In this document: positions 46,870-57,206 of the stretch, in pieces
How positions within the stretch are numbered: the stretch's first letter is position 1
Layout of the letters: every line of letters starts with the position of its first letter
Source: Paraflavitalea devenefica
Lineage (GTDB): Bacteria; Bacteroidota; Bacteroidia; Chitinophagales; Chitinophagaceae
NCBI RefSeq assembly: GCF_011759375.1
Contig: NZ_JAARML010000006.1
Coordinates: forward strand, 1 to 64,000
Direction of reading: 5' to 3'
DNA: 64,000 nucleotides
Translations under genes and position numbers: made by a program
Notes under the pieces: generated by a model
The model's database searches: none
Seen by the model: only the letters and a program-made list of their open reading frames with translations
What the model was told of the DNA's origin: nothing

Positions 46870-49800
46870 ATGATGAAAAAGCTCTTTTTATCATGTGCAT
46901 TACTATGCTTGTTTTTGCTAATGCAAGGACAGGAAGTAATGATCACCGGCATCATCACCGATGCCAAGAACGAACCGCTGCAAGGTGTCAGTATCAAGAT
47001 CAAAGGCACCGACAAGGGAGTCACGACCAACGACAGGGGCTTCTTCTCTATTCCCACCAAAATCAATGCAACGCTTGAGATCTCTTCAGTGGGTTACGCG
47101 CCTCAAACTATCAAGATTACCAACGAAAAGCCGCTTTCCATTAAGCTGGCTGAATCCAACAGCGCCCTCGCCGAAACAGTGGTCATCGGTTACCAGAAAG
47201 TAACGCGTAAGAAAAACACGGCTGCCATTTCCAGTATCACAGGGAAGGAATTGGCCAACCTACCGGCTTCCAGCTTTGATCAGTTGTTGCAGGGACGGTT
47301 ATCCGGTGTGAATGTGCAGAATTTCAGTGGTGCACCCGGCGCTACTCCCTCTGTAAGCGTGCGGGGAAGCTCTCTCATTACCACCTCTTATGACGAAAAT
47401 ACTGTGTTGAATAGTCCTTTATATGTAGTAGACGGTGTACCCCAACCTACCGAAACCTATGTTGGTCCCGGTACCGGTACCGGCCTCAACTACCTCGGTG
47501 GTGTAAACCCTAATGATATTGAGTCTATTGACGTATTAAAAGATGCGTCCGCCGCTGCCATCTATGGTTCACGCGCCGCCAATGGCGTTATCCTCATCAC
47601 CACCAAAAAAGGCCGCACAGGCGCTCCCAAAGCAGTGGTATCAGGTTATTTCGGTATTGTGCAACGTCCCAAACTGCGTGATGTAACCCTGGGCACTGAA
47701 GAAAGAAGGGCCAAGCTGAGGATCCTGCAGAAACAACTGGACTATAACCAGCAAAGAGGATTGCCCTACTTACTCACCGATAGTCTCAACCCGGCTTTCA
47801 ATGGCAATACCGACTGGCAGGACATGTTCTACCAATCCGGTAATGTTAAAAGCGCTGATCTCAGCCTGAGCGGCGCCAGCGAAGGCGGTACCAACTACCG
47901 CTTCAGCACCAGCTATTATGATGAAAAAGGTATCATCAAAGCCACCGGTTTTAAAAGGTATACCATGCGCCTGAACCTGGGCGCACGCACCCTCGGCGGC
48001 AGGCTGGAGATCAATCCCATCATCAACTATTCCCGTACCGATAAAGCACGCGGCAACGGTGATGGCAACAGTCCCATCAGCCTCGGAGCCGGCAATATGC
48101 CTTCTTCCCTCTTCAACCTGGACCCCAATAAGAAAGCATTCCTGTTGGGCCAATATGAGGATAACCTCGACAAAAACGTCGCCAACCAACTCAACTTTAC
48201 ATTAAACCTGTCTCTCGCCATCAACAGCCATTTAAGGCTCACTTCGCTCACTTCCTACATCTACAAAAACTCCCGGCGCGATTACAACCGCACCAATGAG
48301 TTGCAAAATGGTAACGGCAACTATTCCTACACATTCACCGATAATGAGGTGAACATCCTTACCTCCAACTACCTCAGCTATGTAAACTCCTTTGGCAAGC
48401 ACAACCTTAGTGTGGTGGCCGGCCAGGAAATGACCTATGATCAATACCAGAACACCCAGGCATCCGGTTATGGCGGCGCCTCTGACCAGATACAGGTAGT
48501 GCAGGGCTTCCAGCAACTGAAAATAGGTGCATATTCCGACTACCAGGCTTATGGACTCTTGTCCTACTATGGCCGCATGGCGTATGATTTTAATGGCAAA
48601 TACCTGTTTTCCGGTAGTGTACGTACAGATGGCTCCTCCCGCTTTGGTGAAAATAACAAATGGGGCTTCTTCCCATCCGCATCAGCAGCCTGGATATTGA
48701 CTGAAGAACCCTGGATGAAAAACATAGCCAATACTTTCTCCATGATCAAGCTGCGCGCCAGCCTTGGTACTTCCGGCGCTCTGCCCACTGAGAACTACCT
48801 CCAGTACAACCTGTACGATGTGAACTCCGTTCCCTTTAATGGCAATGGCAGCGGAGGTACCTACAACTCCATCACAGCCGTTATCCCCAACTTCTATAAT
48901 GGCGCCGCCCAGAAAGGATTGAGCTGGGAAAAGTCAAAACAATGGAATATAGGTACCGATATAGAAGTGATGAATGGAAAATACTCAGCATCGATTGACC
49001 TCTATAATAAAGAAAACTCTTTCGGGTTATTTTCAGTACTGCTTCCCGTAACGTCGGGCTATGATGTAGCGAAGACCAATTCCATCGGCGTAAGGAACTA
49101 CGGTATAGAGCTGACCCTCGCCGCCAACCTGCTGCCCCAAAAGAGTGAGCTCAAATGGTTCAGCCGCCTCAACATTGCCTACAACAGGAACAAGATCATG
49201 AACCTGCCTAATGGTGGCCGTGACCTGATATTGAGCGGTGACCGCTTTGATAAATCCCATATCCTTTCCGTAGGCAGTCCGATCAACGCCTTCTACCTGT
49301 ACAAAACGCTGGGAGTATATGCTACCGATGCAGATGTTCCCGTGAATCCCTATACAGGCGCCCGCTTCAGAAGCGCCAATGGTGAGTATAAAGCCGGTGA
49401 CTTCCAGTTTGCTGACCTCGATGGCGATTACCTCATTGATCTCTTCAATGATGGCCTCAACCCGGATAAAGTACCTGTAGGAGATCCCAATCCGAAGATC
49501 ACAGGCGGCTTTACCAACAACTTCACCTGGAGAAACTTCTCGCTCGGTGTGTTCTGTACCTTCACCTTCGACAGGGATGTATTGAACCTCTTTAAATCGG
49601 ATCGTTTTGCCAACTCACAGGATGGAGATCCTTATAACAACTTTGTAAGATTTTCTATTCCAGATCTCAATAAGCTTAATATCTGGCGCGAACCGGGCGA
49701 TAAAGCAGAATACGCCAAATATGACCTGGGTACTTATCGCTATTATTATACCAGCGCCCAAACTTTCTTCCTGGAAAAAGGTGATTATTTCAGGATCAAA

Positions 49801-50013
49801 AGCGTGATACTGGGTTATGAACTTCCCCGCAACCTCCTGAGCAGGTTTAAAATTGACCGCTTCAAAGTCTTTGGCGTGATAGACAATGTGGCCATGTTCC
49901 AGCGCTCAAAAGACCTGCCCGATGCCGAGGCTGTAAACTCCTATGGCGAATATAATGGGGCCGGCTATCCTATCCCCAAAAAATTCACGCTCGGTCTGGA
50001 AGTTCAATTTTAA
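46870..50013 (+). CDS. SusC/RagA-type TonB-dependent outer membrane transporter
   Basis: 1047 residues. Signal peptide (1-20), CarboxypepD_reg-like domain (about 22-105, with ITDAKNEPLQGVSIKIKG), plug with TonB-linked motif (GATPSVSVRGSS and NPNDIESIDVLKDASAAAIYGSRAANGVI) at about 130-240, and a 22-strand barrel ending in PKKFTLGLEVQF. It forms the pore for glycan or peptide uptake with the SusD-like lipoprotein encoded 23 bp downstream. Substrate unknown; no glycosidase lies in this operon. Confidence 0.95.
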   Translation: MMKKLFLSCALLCLFLLMQGQEVMITGIITDAKNEPLQGVSIKIKGTDKGVTTNDRGFFSIPTKINATLEISSVGYAPQTIKITNEKPLSIKLAESNSALAETVVIGYQKVTRKKNTAAISSITGKELANLPASSFDQLLQGRLSGVNVQNFSGAPGATPSVSVRGSSLITTSYDENTVLNSPLYVVDGVPQPTETYVGPGTGTGLNYLGGVNPNDIESIDVLKDASAAAIYGSRAANGVILITTKKGRTGAPKAVVSGYFGIVQRPKLRDVTLGTEERRAKLRILQKQLDYNQQRGLPYLLTDSLNPAFNGNTDWQDMFYQSGNVKSADLSLSGASEGGTNYRFSTSYYDEKGIIKATGFKRYTMRLNLGARTLGGRLEINPIINYSRTDKARGNGDGNSPISLGAGNMPSSLFNLDPNKKAFLLGQYEDNLDKNVANQLNFTLNLSLAINSHLRLTSLTSYIYKNSRRDYNRTNELQNGNGNYSYTFTDNEVNILTSNYLSYVNSFGKHNLSVVAGQEMTYDQYQNTQASGYGGASDQIQVVQGFQQLKIGAYSDYQAYGLLSYYGRMAYDFNGKYLFSGSVRTDGSSRFGENNKWGFFPSASAAWILTEEPWMKNIANTFSMIKLRASLGTSGALPTENYLQYNLYDVNSVPFNGNGSGGTYNSITAVIPNFYNGAAQKGLSWEKSKQWNIGTDIEVMNGKYSASIDLYNKENSFGLFSVLLPVTSGYDVAKTNSIGVRNYGIELTLAANLLPQKSELKWFSRLNIAYNRNKIMNLPNGGRDLILSGDRFDKSHILSVGSPINAFYLYKTLGVYATDADVPVNPYTGARFRSANGEYKAGDFQFADLDGDYLIDLFNDGLNPDKVPVGDPNPKITGGFTNNFTWRNFSLGVFCTFTFDRDVLNLFKSDRFANSQDGDPYNNFVRFSIPDLNKLNIWREPGDKAEYAKYDLGTYRYYYTSAQTFFLEKGDYFRIKSVILGYELPRNLLSRFKIDRFKVFGVIDNVAMFQRSKDLPDAEAVNSYGEYNGAGYPIPKKFTLGLEVQF

Positions 50014-50036
50014 TCTAAACGCATAAAAAGAAAAGC

Positions 50037-51638
50037 ATGAAACGCAACTTATCAATATATAGCATCCTGCTCCTGTTTGTATGTATCCTGACAGGCAGTT
50101 CGTGCAAAAAGATACTGGAACAAACACCCAGGAACGCTCCCTATGACGAAGTGTTCTGGCAAACGGGCCGTGATTATTCAAGCGCCATCGCAGGCAATTA
50201 TGCCCTTTTAAGGAAAACCCTTACCGATAAAAACAACCGTTACTATATGTACGGTGATGCCATTGCCAAGAATTACTTTACCATTGATTATACCGGCGAT
50301 GGACTGGAAGGCATCCAGAATGGAGACTTCACCTTTAAATACAATGTGACCAGTCTGGCCGACTGGACACTGTTTTACAAGACCATCACCATGAGCAATC
50401 TTATCCTTGCTAAGCTCAATAAGTCGACCGATGCAGACTTCAGTGATGTGGACGGAGATATCCAGAAGTTTAAGAACAAAATAAAAGGACAAGCGCTCTT
50501 TATCCGGGCCCTTACCTACTTTCAAATGACAAAAGTATGGGGCGACGTACCCCTGGTGATCGAATCTTATTCCGATCCCCTTACAGCGCCTCACCTTCCC
50601 CGCACACCGGCAGCAGACGTACTGAAGCAGATAGAAAAAGATGGTAAAGAAGCAGCCGCATTGCTAGACTGGGGCTACACTGAAAAATCAGAAAGAGCCG
50701 TAACCGCCAACAGGGGCTCTGTTTACGCCCTGCTCACCCACCTGTACCTGTGGCGCGCCACCATGACCAATGTCAACTCCAATATCCCCAATGCAGAGGA
50801 CGTGAACAGTGCAGATACCACGCTTACTAAGTTACTGGCGCAGGGAGGTTATTCCTACACCGATACATCCAATTATTACATGACCTTTATCGGTCGCAAC
50901 AATACCACCACCTCTTCCGAAGGCATCTTCCAATTGTATATGGACGACAGAACACAGGAAGGCTCTAACGCGCATATTGGCCTGGAGTTTCTGCGTGGTG
51001 AAGAATATGTAGCCTATTTTGGTAACAATGCCCGTTTTTGGGTACCCACTGCCTATTTCAATAATAATTACAGGTTTTGGTATTGGAATCCCAATGCAGG
51101 TACTTCGGGCGAATGGCAACAGGTTGTAGACACCTTAGATTTACGCTACCGTAAAAATTTTGATTACGTTCACAGCAATGAGCCCATGTGCCGCAAGTAT
51201 AGCAATGTGGTGTACCGCAATCCCGGCCAGCACCTCGATGCGTACCTCAGCAATGACATGGTCATTTTCCGCTACTCAGATATGAAATTATTACAGGCTG
51301 AAATAGCCCTTTATAAAAATGACCTTGCTACTGCTATACAGGTGATCAACGATTTCCGTGACAGGAATGGCGCCGATCCTTATGTTTATAACCGGGTGGA
51401 TAACAGCTATACCCGTGATGACCTGATGTATGAATATATAAAGGAAAGAGGAAAGGAATTATATGTGGAAGGCCATATCTTCTACGACCTGCTCAGGACA
51501 AGGCAATATCCCAACTTTGTTGACTGGCTTACAGAAGACAGGTTTGCCAAGAAAGGTTTTTACTGGCCGATAAACCCTGGCCTCTTCAAAGAAAACAGGT
51601 TCCTCGTACAAACATCTTATTGGCTCGGCAAGATCTAA
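50037..51638 (+). CDS. SusD/RagB-type surface lipoprotein
   Basis: 533 residues. Signal peptide with lipobox (LTGSSC), then the TPR-like SusD fold: QTPRNAPYDEVFWQTG, FIRALTYFQMTKVWGDVPLV and, near the end, YMYEYIKERGKELYVEGHIFYDLLRTR. It caps the SusC pore and binds the ligand at the cell surface. The start 23 bp after SusC fits co-transcription. Confidence 0.95.
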   Translation: MKRNLSIYSILLLFVCILTGSSCKKILEQTPRNAPYDEVFWQTGRDYSSAIAGNYALLRKTLTDKNNRYYMYGDAIAKNYFTIDYTGDGLEGIQNGDFTFKYNVTSLADWTLFYKTITMSNLILAKLNKSTDADFSDVDGDIQKFKNKIKGQALFIRALTYFQMTKVWGDVPLVIESYSDPLTAPHLPRTPAADVLKQIEKDGKEAAALLDWGYTEKSERAVTANRGSVYALLTHLYLWRATMTNVNSNIPNAEDVNSADTTLTKLLAQGGYSYTDTSNYYMTFIGRNNTTTSSEGIFQLYMDDRTQEGSNAHIGLEFLRGEEYVAYFGNNARFWVPTAYFNNNYRFWYWNPNAGTSGEWQQVVDTLDLRYRKNFDYVHSNEPMCRKYSNVVYRNPGQHLDAYLSNDMVIFRYSDMKLLQAEIALYKNDLATAIQVINDFRDRNGADPYVYNRVDNSYTRDDLMYEYIKERGKELYVEGHIFYDLLRTRQYPNFVDWLTEDRFAKKGFYWPINPGLFKENRFLVQTSYWLGKI

Positions 51639-51667
51639 ACCGGTATTTAACTCAATAATTACTTATT

Positions 51668-52357
51668 ATGAAACATATTACAATATCACTACTCATACTT
51701 GTTATCGCCGGCAGCCTGGTATCCTGCAACAAGAATGACTACAAGGTAGATGGAGGTACGCATAATGCCAAGGTCAATATGACCACTTATGATTACCTGA
51801 AATCAAAGCCCCAGTTCTCTTCCCTGGTACACCTGATAGACAGGGCAGGATTAAAAGACGCTGTTAATGGCAATATTACCTTCTTTGCCTGCACCAATTA
51901 CAGCGTGGATGAATTTGTAAAGGCCCGCTACAACCGGAGGGCTATAGAGCTGAATGATGAAAACATTATTTACACGCTCGACAGCCTGCCCCTGCAGGAA
52001 ATAAAAGACTCCCTGAAAATGTATATGTTCACCGGCGACCTGGGCCGGGATAAACTGACCATTGAGGGGAAGTACTACCAAAACCTGCTGGGCACCATTC
52101 CCAATGTATCCTTTTACATCAAGCTCAGAAGGACCCAGGATTATGGCTCTTATCTTGACCATGTGGATTATATCAACTTTACCAAAGTCATTGGAACCCG
52201 GGATGCGACAGTGGCCGACCCCACTACCATCCCCGATCAGGAAAAGGATATGAGCTACGACTGCCAAACTACCGGTATTATTACCACTACCGGTATCATT
52301 CATGTCATGAGTGATTGGCACCGTTTGTTCTTTAACACGGAAAAACTACCTAGTTAA
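51668..52357 (+). CDS. Fasciclin-domain lipoprotein
   Basis: 229 residues. Lipobox SLVSC, then a fasciclin (FAS1) domain over about 38-215: TTYDYLKSKPQFSSLVHLID, NGNITFFACTNYSVDEF and, at the end, TTGIIHVMSDWHRL. FAS1 domains mediate adhesion or protein binding. Placed in the SusCD operon (29 bp after SusD), it is probably a surface accessory. Confidence 0.85.
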   Translation: MKHITISLLILVIAGSLVSCNKNDYKVDGGTHNAKVNMTTYDYLKSKPQFSSLVHLIDRAGLKDAVNGNITFFACTNYSVDEFVKARYNRRAIELNDENIIYTLDSLPLQEIKDSLKMYMFTGDLGRDKLTIEGKYYQNLLGTIPNVSFYIKLRRTQDYGSYLDHVDYINFTKVIGTRDATVADPTTIPDQEKDMSYDCQTTGIITTTGIIHVMSDWHRLFFNTEKLPS

Positions 52358-52401
52358 TAGCACAAAATATTATTATCACTTTCTTATACAAGCATATTAT
52401 C

Positions 52402-53385
52402 ATGAGAAAAATAATAACCTCACTACTGGTCGCTATCATTATCATCGCCGGTTGTAAAAAAATACAGGAAGGCTTCCTCAGCGATACCATGCGCTATATT
52501 GACAAAAACGTCTACTGCCTGCGTGGCATGCCCCTGGTTCAATCCCAGCCCATCAACATTGATGGCTCCACCCCACCCATCACCTTTGAAATGCAAAACC
52601 TGCGCACTGAAAGCGACGGCAAACCTGCACCAAAGGAATTTTTTGAGAAATATGATGTGCTGATGTTCAAACCAGGTATGACATTTGACATCAATACAGA
52701 TACTACAGTAGCCGAACTCGACAAAAAGCGGGAATGGAGAAAGGTTCCTCCGATGGAGTTTAATACCGTTAGCGGACAGATCAGCTTCAACCGCGGATCT
52801 GTGAATATCCCCCAGGGTAAATATACTTTTGACCTGAAGGCCACCAATGTAAAAGGTACCAAAGTATTCCCGGCATTCGCTACGATCAATATTGTAAACC
52901 CCCTTCCGGAAGACATCTTTGTGCAGGAAGACAATGTAGCCAATGCCTTTCACGATGTAACCGGTGCAGTAACGGCCCAGAAAAACCCCAAGCTCACCTT
53001 CACCAAGGTATCCAATGACGGCGCCAGGATCATCCTGAAGCTGACCGACAAGAACGGCAAGCCTTTCAATCCCAAAGCTGGCGAGATCATCAGGCGCGGC
53101 GACCGCCCCACTTTTGAGAACTATGCCCGTTTTAATCCCGTTGTCTTTACCGATACCGCCATGATCTGTGATTTTGAGGTAGCGCCTTTCCCGCTGGCCA
53201 GGTATGTAACACCTACTACCGACTGGGGGCACCTGATCTATTACCGCATTCCCAGCCAGTTTGTCAACATAGATGGTTTTACACCGGCCATGTATTCCGT
53301 TAACCCCCGTTTTGCTTTTTCCCTGAAAATGGAAGGCACTTATATCATAGAGCTGCGGTTCACCGATGTGACCAAAACCAATTAA
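52402..53385 (+). CDS. DUF5007-like surface lipoprotein
   Basis: 327 residues. Lipobox IIAGC, opening QEGFLSDTMRYIDKNVYCLRG, an Ig-like stretch, then IYYRIPSQFVNIDGFTPAMYS. The protein resembles the DUF5007 family that accompanies SusCD and fasciclin genes. Assignment from memory, not a search. Last gene of the operon; a terminator follows. Confidence 0.6.
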   Translation: MRKIITSLLVAIIIIAGCKKIQEGFLSDTMRYIDKNVYCLRGMPLVQSQPINIDGSTPPITFEMQNLRTESDGKPAPKEFFEKYDVLMFKPGMTFDINTDTTVAELDKKREWRKVPPMEFNTVSGQISFNRGSVNIPQGKYTFDLKATNVKGTKVFPAFATINIVNPLPEDIFVQEDNVANAFHDVTGAVTAQKNPKLTFTKVSNDGARIILKLTDKNGKPFNPKAGEIIRRGDRPTFENYARFNPVVFTDTAMICDFEVAPFPLARYVTPTTDWGHLIYYRIPSQFVNIDGFTPAMYSVNPRFAFSLKMEGTYIIELRFTDVTKTN

Positions 53386-53455
53386 CGACGTTATAGATTA
53401 CGCAATGATCTATTGAACATCCATGCCCTAACACTACTGTATCCATGTTCCCCGT

Positions 53456-53490
53456 AAATGCATCCCGCTTAGGTGGGATGCATTTTTTTT
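53456..53490 (+). terminator. Terminator of the SusCD operon
   Basis: Stem AAATGCATCCC with GGGATGCATTT (53456-53466, 53475-53485), eight-nt loop and eight T. Confidence 0.9.
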
Positions 53491-53913
53491 GCTATACAGA
53501 ACCTGCACAGTATTAATTTACCGTTATCACATGCAGGCTACTTATTATATGATGACATCTTGTTTAAATATTTAAAAATTAAATAGGTACGTTTATAATA
53601 AACACCAATTTATTCCCGTTTAGAGATAAGAAAGTCCAATATTGGGAACCAAATAATCAATAACCATGTTACAATTCAACACTGCATCCCGGGAAAAATC
53701 ACTGCCATCTCACCTATCCTATCAACCGGTGGCTGCGCCATAACCTTATCCTCTGCGTCACAGAGCGTCCCTGTTATCACCGCACCCAACATTCCGAAAA
53801 CTCACGTTTGCTTGTCATCATCTCTTTTAGTCAGTCATTGCATCAGGTAATTATTACCAGGTGTTAGTGACAGATCAAAATATTTAAGTAAAATCTAATA
53901 TCGGATAAAACCC
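53491..53913 (+). other. Leader region of the exopolysaccharide operon
   Basis: About 420 bp, AT-rich at its start, with a TACGTTTA near 53588 that could be a -7 box. A 25-residue ORF (53666-53743, MLQFNTASREKSLPSHLSYQ and more) could be a leader peptide but I cannot support it. No attenuator hairpin is evident. Confidence 0.35.
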
Positions 53914-54723
53914 ATGACCCGGTTAAGTCTATCCTATCCTTTAGTACTATTATTATGTACCATCATGCTGGCCAGCTCCTGTGGCACGAATAAGAATATC
54001 CCCTACTTTAAGGACATTCCGGATTCCCTGTACGGGTCGCCCAAAAGCATTCCCAGTTTTGCTTTTAAAGATCCGCTCATCCAGGCCAATGATATCCTGC
54101 AGATCTCTATACTAACCCTCGATCCGCAGGTCAACAATATCCTCACTGCCGCCAACAGTACTTCCTATGCCGTACAGCCCGGCAGCGCCAACCTGCCGGC
54201 CACAGCCAGTGCTGTAACCGGCTTCCTCGTAGATAAGAACGGCATGGTAGAACTTCCTGTCATTGGGAAGATCCAGGTAGCAGGCCTTACCACCGCCGTC
54301 GCCAGGGATACTATTCACAACAAAGTGGCTGCCTTCTATAAAGACCCGGTGGTGAATGTGCGCTTTGCCAATTTCAACATCACGGTACTGGGTGAAGTAG
54401 CCCGGCCGGCCACTTACGTAGTGCCCAGCGAAAAAGTAAGCATCCTCGATGCCATCGGCATGGCAGGCGACCTCACCATCTTCGGAAAAAGGGAAAATGT
54501 TTTATTGATCCGGGATTCCATGGGCGCCAAACAGGTAGTGCGTTTTGACCTCAACTCTTCTTCCACCCTCTTATCGCCTTACTTCTACCTGCGGCAGGGC
54601 GATGTAGTATATGTGGAACCCAATAAATCAAAAGTGGCTTCTACCGATGCAGTAAGAACAAGGAACCTGACACTGGCCGCTTCCGGTATTTCATTATTGA
54701 TCGTTATCCTCACCCGTTTATAA
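53914..54723 (+). CDS. Polysaccharide export outer-membrane lipoprotein (Wza-like)
   Basis: 269 residues. Signal peptide with lipobox (MLASSC), a Poly_export domain (about 48-155, with ANDILQISILTLDP), a SLBB-like domain (about 160-235, ITVLGEVARPATYVVP) and a hydrophobic C-terminal helix. It forms the outer-membrane exit channel for the polysaccharide. The kinase Wzc starts 7 bp downstream. Confidence 0.9.
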   Translation: MTRLSLSYPLVLLLCTIMLASSCGTNKNIPYFKDIPDSLYGSPKSIPSFAFKDPLIQANDILQISILTLDPQVNNILTAANSTSYAVQPGSANLPATASAVTGFLVDKNGMVELPVIGKIQVAGLTTAVARDTIHNKVAAFYKDPVVNVRFANFNITVLGEVARPATYVVPSEKVSILDAIGMAGDLTIFGKRENVLLIRDSMGAKQVVRFDLNSSSTLLSPYFYLRQGDVVYVEPNKSKVASTDAVRTRNLTLAASGISLLIVILTRL

Positions 54724-54730
54724 GTAACCC

Positions 54731-57130
54731 ATGCAAACGACCTTACCATATAAACCTATCAATAACGAAGAGCAGGAAGCCGAACAAGGCACCCTCTTTT
54801 TCAGGAAGATCGTCACCAAATTCTTTGGCCTGTGGCCCTGGATGATCATATCGGTAGCGGTGTGCGTGGGACTTGCTTTTGTATACCTGAAACTATCTTT
54901 CCCCGCCTACCGTATACACGCTTCTGTACTGGTGCAGGACGATAAAAAGAGCACCAACTTCGGAGAAGCCGGCCTGCTGGAAGATTTTGGCCTGTTGGGC
55001 AAAAGCACCGTAGACAATGAAGCAGAAATATTCAAAAGCAGGGCGCTCATGGAAGAAGTGGTCAAAAAGCTGCAACTGAATACCAAATACTTTGTATCCG
55101 GGAAAGTAAAAACCACAGAGATCTACCATACCAGCCCGGTGACCCTCCGGTTCCTTAAAGTCCTGCAGGATACCTCATTCGCTCCCGCGCAATACCAGTT
55201 GAGGTTCAGCAAAAGTAGCGTTACCAATTTCACCTTGTCTGCCGGGGAACAAAAATATACAGGCCGCCTGGGCGATACCCTGCACCTTCCGGAAGGAGAT
55301 GCTGTCGTAACACCAGGCCCCGGTTTTGCCAAATGGCAGGCCGACCTGCCGCTGACCATTACCATCACGCCCCTCGATAATGTAGTACAGCAGTACATGG
55401 CCGCTATGAAAGTAGAGATCCCCAACAAGCAGGTAAGCGTGATCTACCTTACCCTCAACAGCAGCATACCCAATAAAGGGGAAGCCATTCTCAATGCCCT
55501 CATCAGCGCCTACATGCAGGCCAATGTGAATGATAAGAACAGGATTGCCGACAGTACCATGAAGTTTATTGCCGACCGGTTAAGACTGGTTACCGGTGAA
55601 CTATCGGGTATTGAAAAGGACATCGAAAGATTTAAAACAGATAATAAACTCACCGACCTCGCTGCACAATCCAACCTGCTGCTGCAGAATACCAGTGAAT
55701 ATGCCCGCCAGCAAACAACCCAGGAAGTACAGCTATCCGTGGTGCAGGCACTGGAACAGTTCCTCAGCAACAACATGAACAATGAGCGGGTGGTGCCTTC
55801 TTCGCTCGTTATGCAGGATGCCAACTTCATTGCATTGGTACAACGGTACAATGAAATGCAGTTGCAACGCGATAAAACCTTAATGAGCCTTACCCCTAAC
55901 CACCCTACCGTAGTGACCATGAACGAGCAGTTGCGCAACCTGCGTACTGAACTGCTCAGTAGCATTTCATCTGTAAGAAAAGGTATTGAGATCAGTGTGG
56001 CCGAATTGCAAAAACGTACTTCGGGATTTGAAGGACAGATCAGCAAGGTACCGGCCAAAGAACGGGCCTTCCTCGATTTCTCCCGCCAGCAGGCTATCAA
56101 GCAGGAACTGTATTTATTCCTGCTGAAGAAAATGGAGGAAACCGCCATTTCCAAATCAGCCACCATCGCCAATGCCCGGATCATTGATGAGGCCAAGGCC
56201 GATGGTTCCCCCTTCAGTCCCAAGCGGGGGCTTATTGCCTTATCGGGATTATTGGCCGGTCTCATATTACCTTTCCTGTTCAGCTTTGGAAAAGACCTGC
56301 TGAACAATAAAGTAGATACTACGGAAAGCATCAGCGCCCTTACCCATGCACCCATACTGGGAGAAATAGGGCACAACAGTGAAAAGTCGGCAGTGGTCAT
56401 CTCCATGAAATCCCGGCAGCTCATTGCAGAGCAGTTCCGCTCTTTGCGTACCAATATCAAATTCCTGCTGCCCTCCCCTAACCAGAAAACCATCCTGGTC
56501 ACTTCCAGCATGAGTGGTGAGGGCAAATCATTCCTGTCTATCAACCTCTGTGCTACCCTGGCGCTGGCCGGCAAGAAAGTGATCCTGCTGGAGCTTGACC
56601 TGCGCAAACCCAAGATCACCGAAAACCTGCACCTGCAAAAGCAGGGCTTCACCAACTATATGATCGCGGCCGATGATGACTGGCGCCCATGGATCCAGCC
56701 TTCCGGCACAGCGGAAAATTTTGATGTATTGTCATCAGGCCCCTTACCTCCTAACCCAACTGAATTGCTCATGTTGCCGAGGATGACCTCCTTCTTCAAT
56801 GAGCTCAAGGAATGCTATGATTACATCGTCATTGATAGTCCGCCTGCCGGCATGGTAACCGATGCAGAGATCATGGCCTCCTTTGCCGATGCGACCTTCT
56901 ATATCGTACGGCACAGGCTTACTTATAAACAACAGATCTCCCTCATTGAAAAATTCTACCGGAAAAATTCAATGCCGAAGATCAACATCATTATCAATGA
57001 CGTACAATATAAGAAAACGGCGTATGGATACGGGTACGGCTATGGATATGGCTATGGGTACGGTTTATATGAAGAAACCCCGGCCAAAAAGAATGGGAAG
57101 AAGATCCACCATCGTTTAATGAAAAAATAA
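54731..57130 (+). CDS. Polysaccharide co-polymerase/tyrosine kinase (Wzc-like)
   Basis: 799 residues. TM1 (about 38-58), Wzz domain, a long periplasmic coiled region, a GNVR-like segment, TM2 (about 500-520), and a cytoplasmic BY-kinase: Walker A SSMSGEGKS (592-600), Walker A' ELDLRKP and Walker B VIDSPPAG. The C-terminus has a tyrosine cluster made of seven Tyr-Gly pairs (765-778) and Tyr780, followed by a basic tail. Autophosphorylation of these Tyr would regulate chain length and export. Confidence 0.93.
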   Translation: MQTTLPYKPINNEEQEAEQGTLFFRKIVTKFFGLWPWMIISVAVCVGLAFVYLKLSFPAYRIHASVLVQDDKKSTNFGEAGLLEDFGLLGKSTVDNEAEIFKSRALMEEVVKKLQLNTKYFVSGKVKTTEIYHTSPVTLRFLKVLQDTSFAPAQYQLRFSKSSVTNFTLSAGEQKYTGRLGDTLHLPEGDAVVTPGPGFAKWQADLPLTITITPLDNVVQQYMAAMKVEIPNKQVSVIYLTLNSSIPNKGEAILNALISAYMQANVNDKNRIADSTMKFIADRLRLVTGELSGIEKDIERFKTDNKLTDLAAQSNLLLQNTSEYARQQTTQEVQLSVVQALEQFLSNNMNNERVVPSSLVMQDANFIALVQRYNEMQLQRDKTLMSLTPNHPTVVTMNEQLRNLRTELLSSISSVRKGIEISVAELQKRTSGFEGQISKVPAKERAFLDFSRQQAIKQELYLFLLKKMEETAISKSATIANARIIDEAKADGSPFSPKRGLIALSGLLAGLILPFLFSFGKDLLNNKVDTTESISALTHAPILGEIGHNSEKSAVVISMKSRQLIAEQFRSLRTNIKFLLPSPNQKTILVTSSMSGEGKSFLSINLCATLALAGKKVILLELDLRKPKITENLHLQKQGFTNYMIAADDDWRPWIQPSGTAENFDVLSSGPLPPNPTELLMLPRMTSFFNELKECYDYIVIDSPPAGMVTDAEIMASFADATFYIVRHRLTYKQQISLIEKFYRKNSMPKINIIINDVQYKKTAYGYGYGYGYGYGYGLYEETPAKKNGKKIHHRLMKK

Positions 57131-57145
57131 TACTGTTATAATAAA

Positions 57146-57165
57146 AACGCAGGTAAAACTGCGTT
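57146..57165 (+). other. Intercistronic hairpin
   Basis: Seven-bp stem AACGCAG/CTGCGTT with a six-nt loop between Wzc and the epimerase. No T-run, so it may tune mRNA stability rather than end transcription. Confidence 0.35.
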
Positions 57166-57206
57166 ATCACAGGAGCTGAAGTAATTAACATCCAATAACC
57201 CGAACC

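Noticed and set aside
53666..53743. 25-residue leader peptide of the exopolysaccharide operon
   Set aside because: No ribosome site, attenuator or composition signal supports it; noted only in the leader entry.
55510..56655. 381-codon minus-strand frame opposite the Wzc gene
   Set aside because: Rich in Ser, Arg and Cys without any domain; it is a shadow of the kinase gene.
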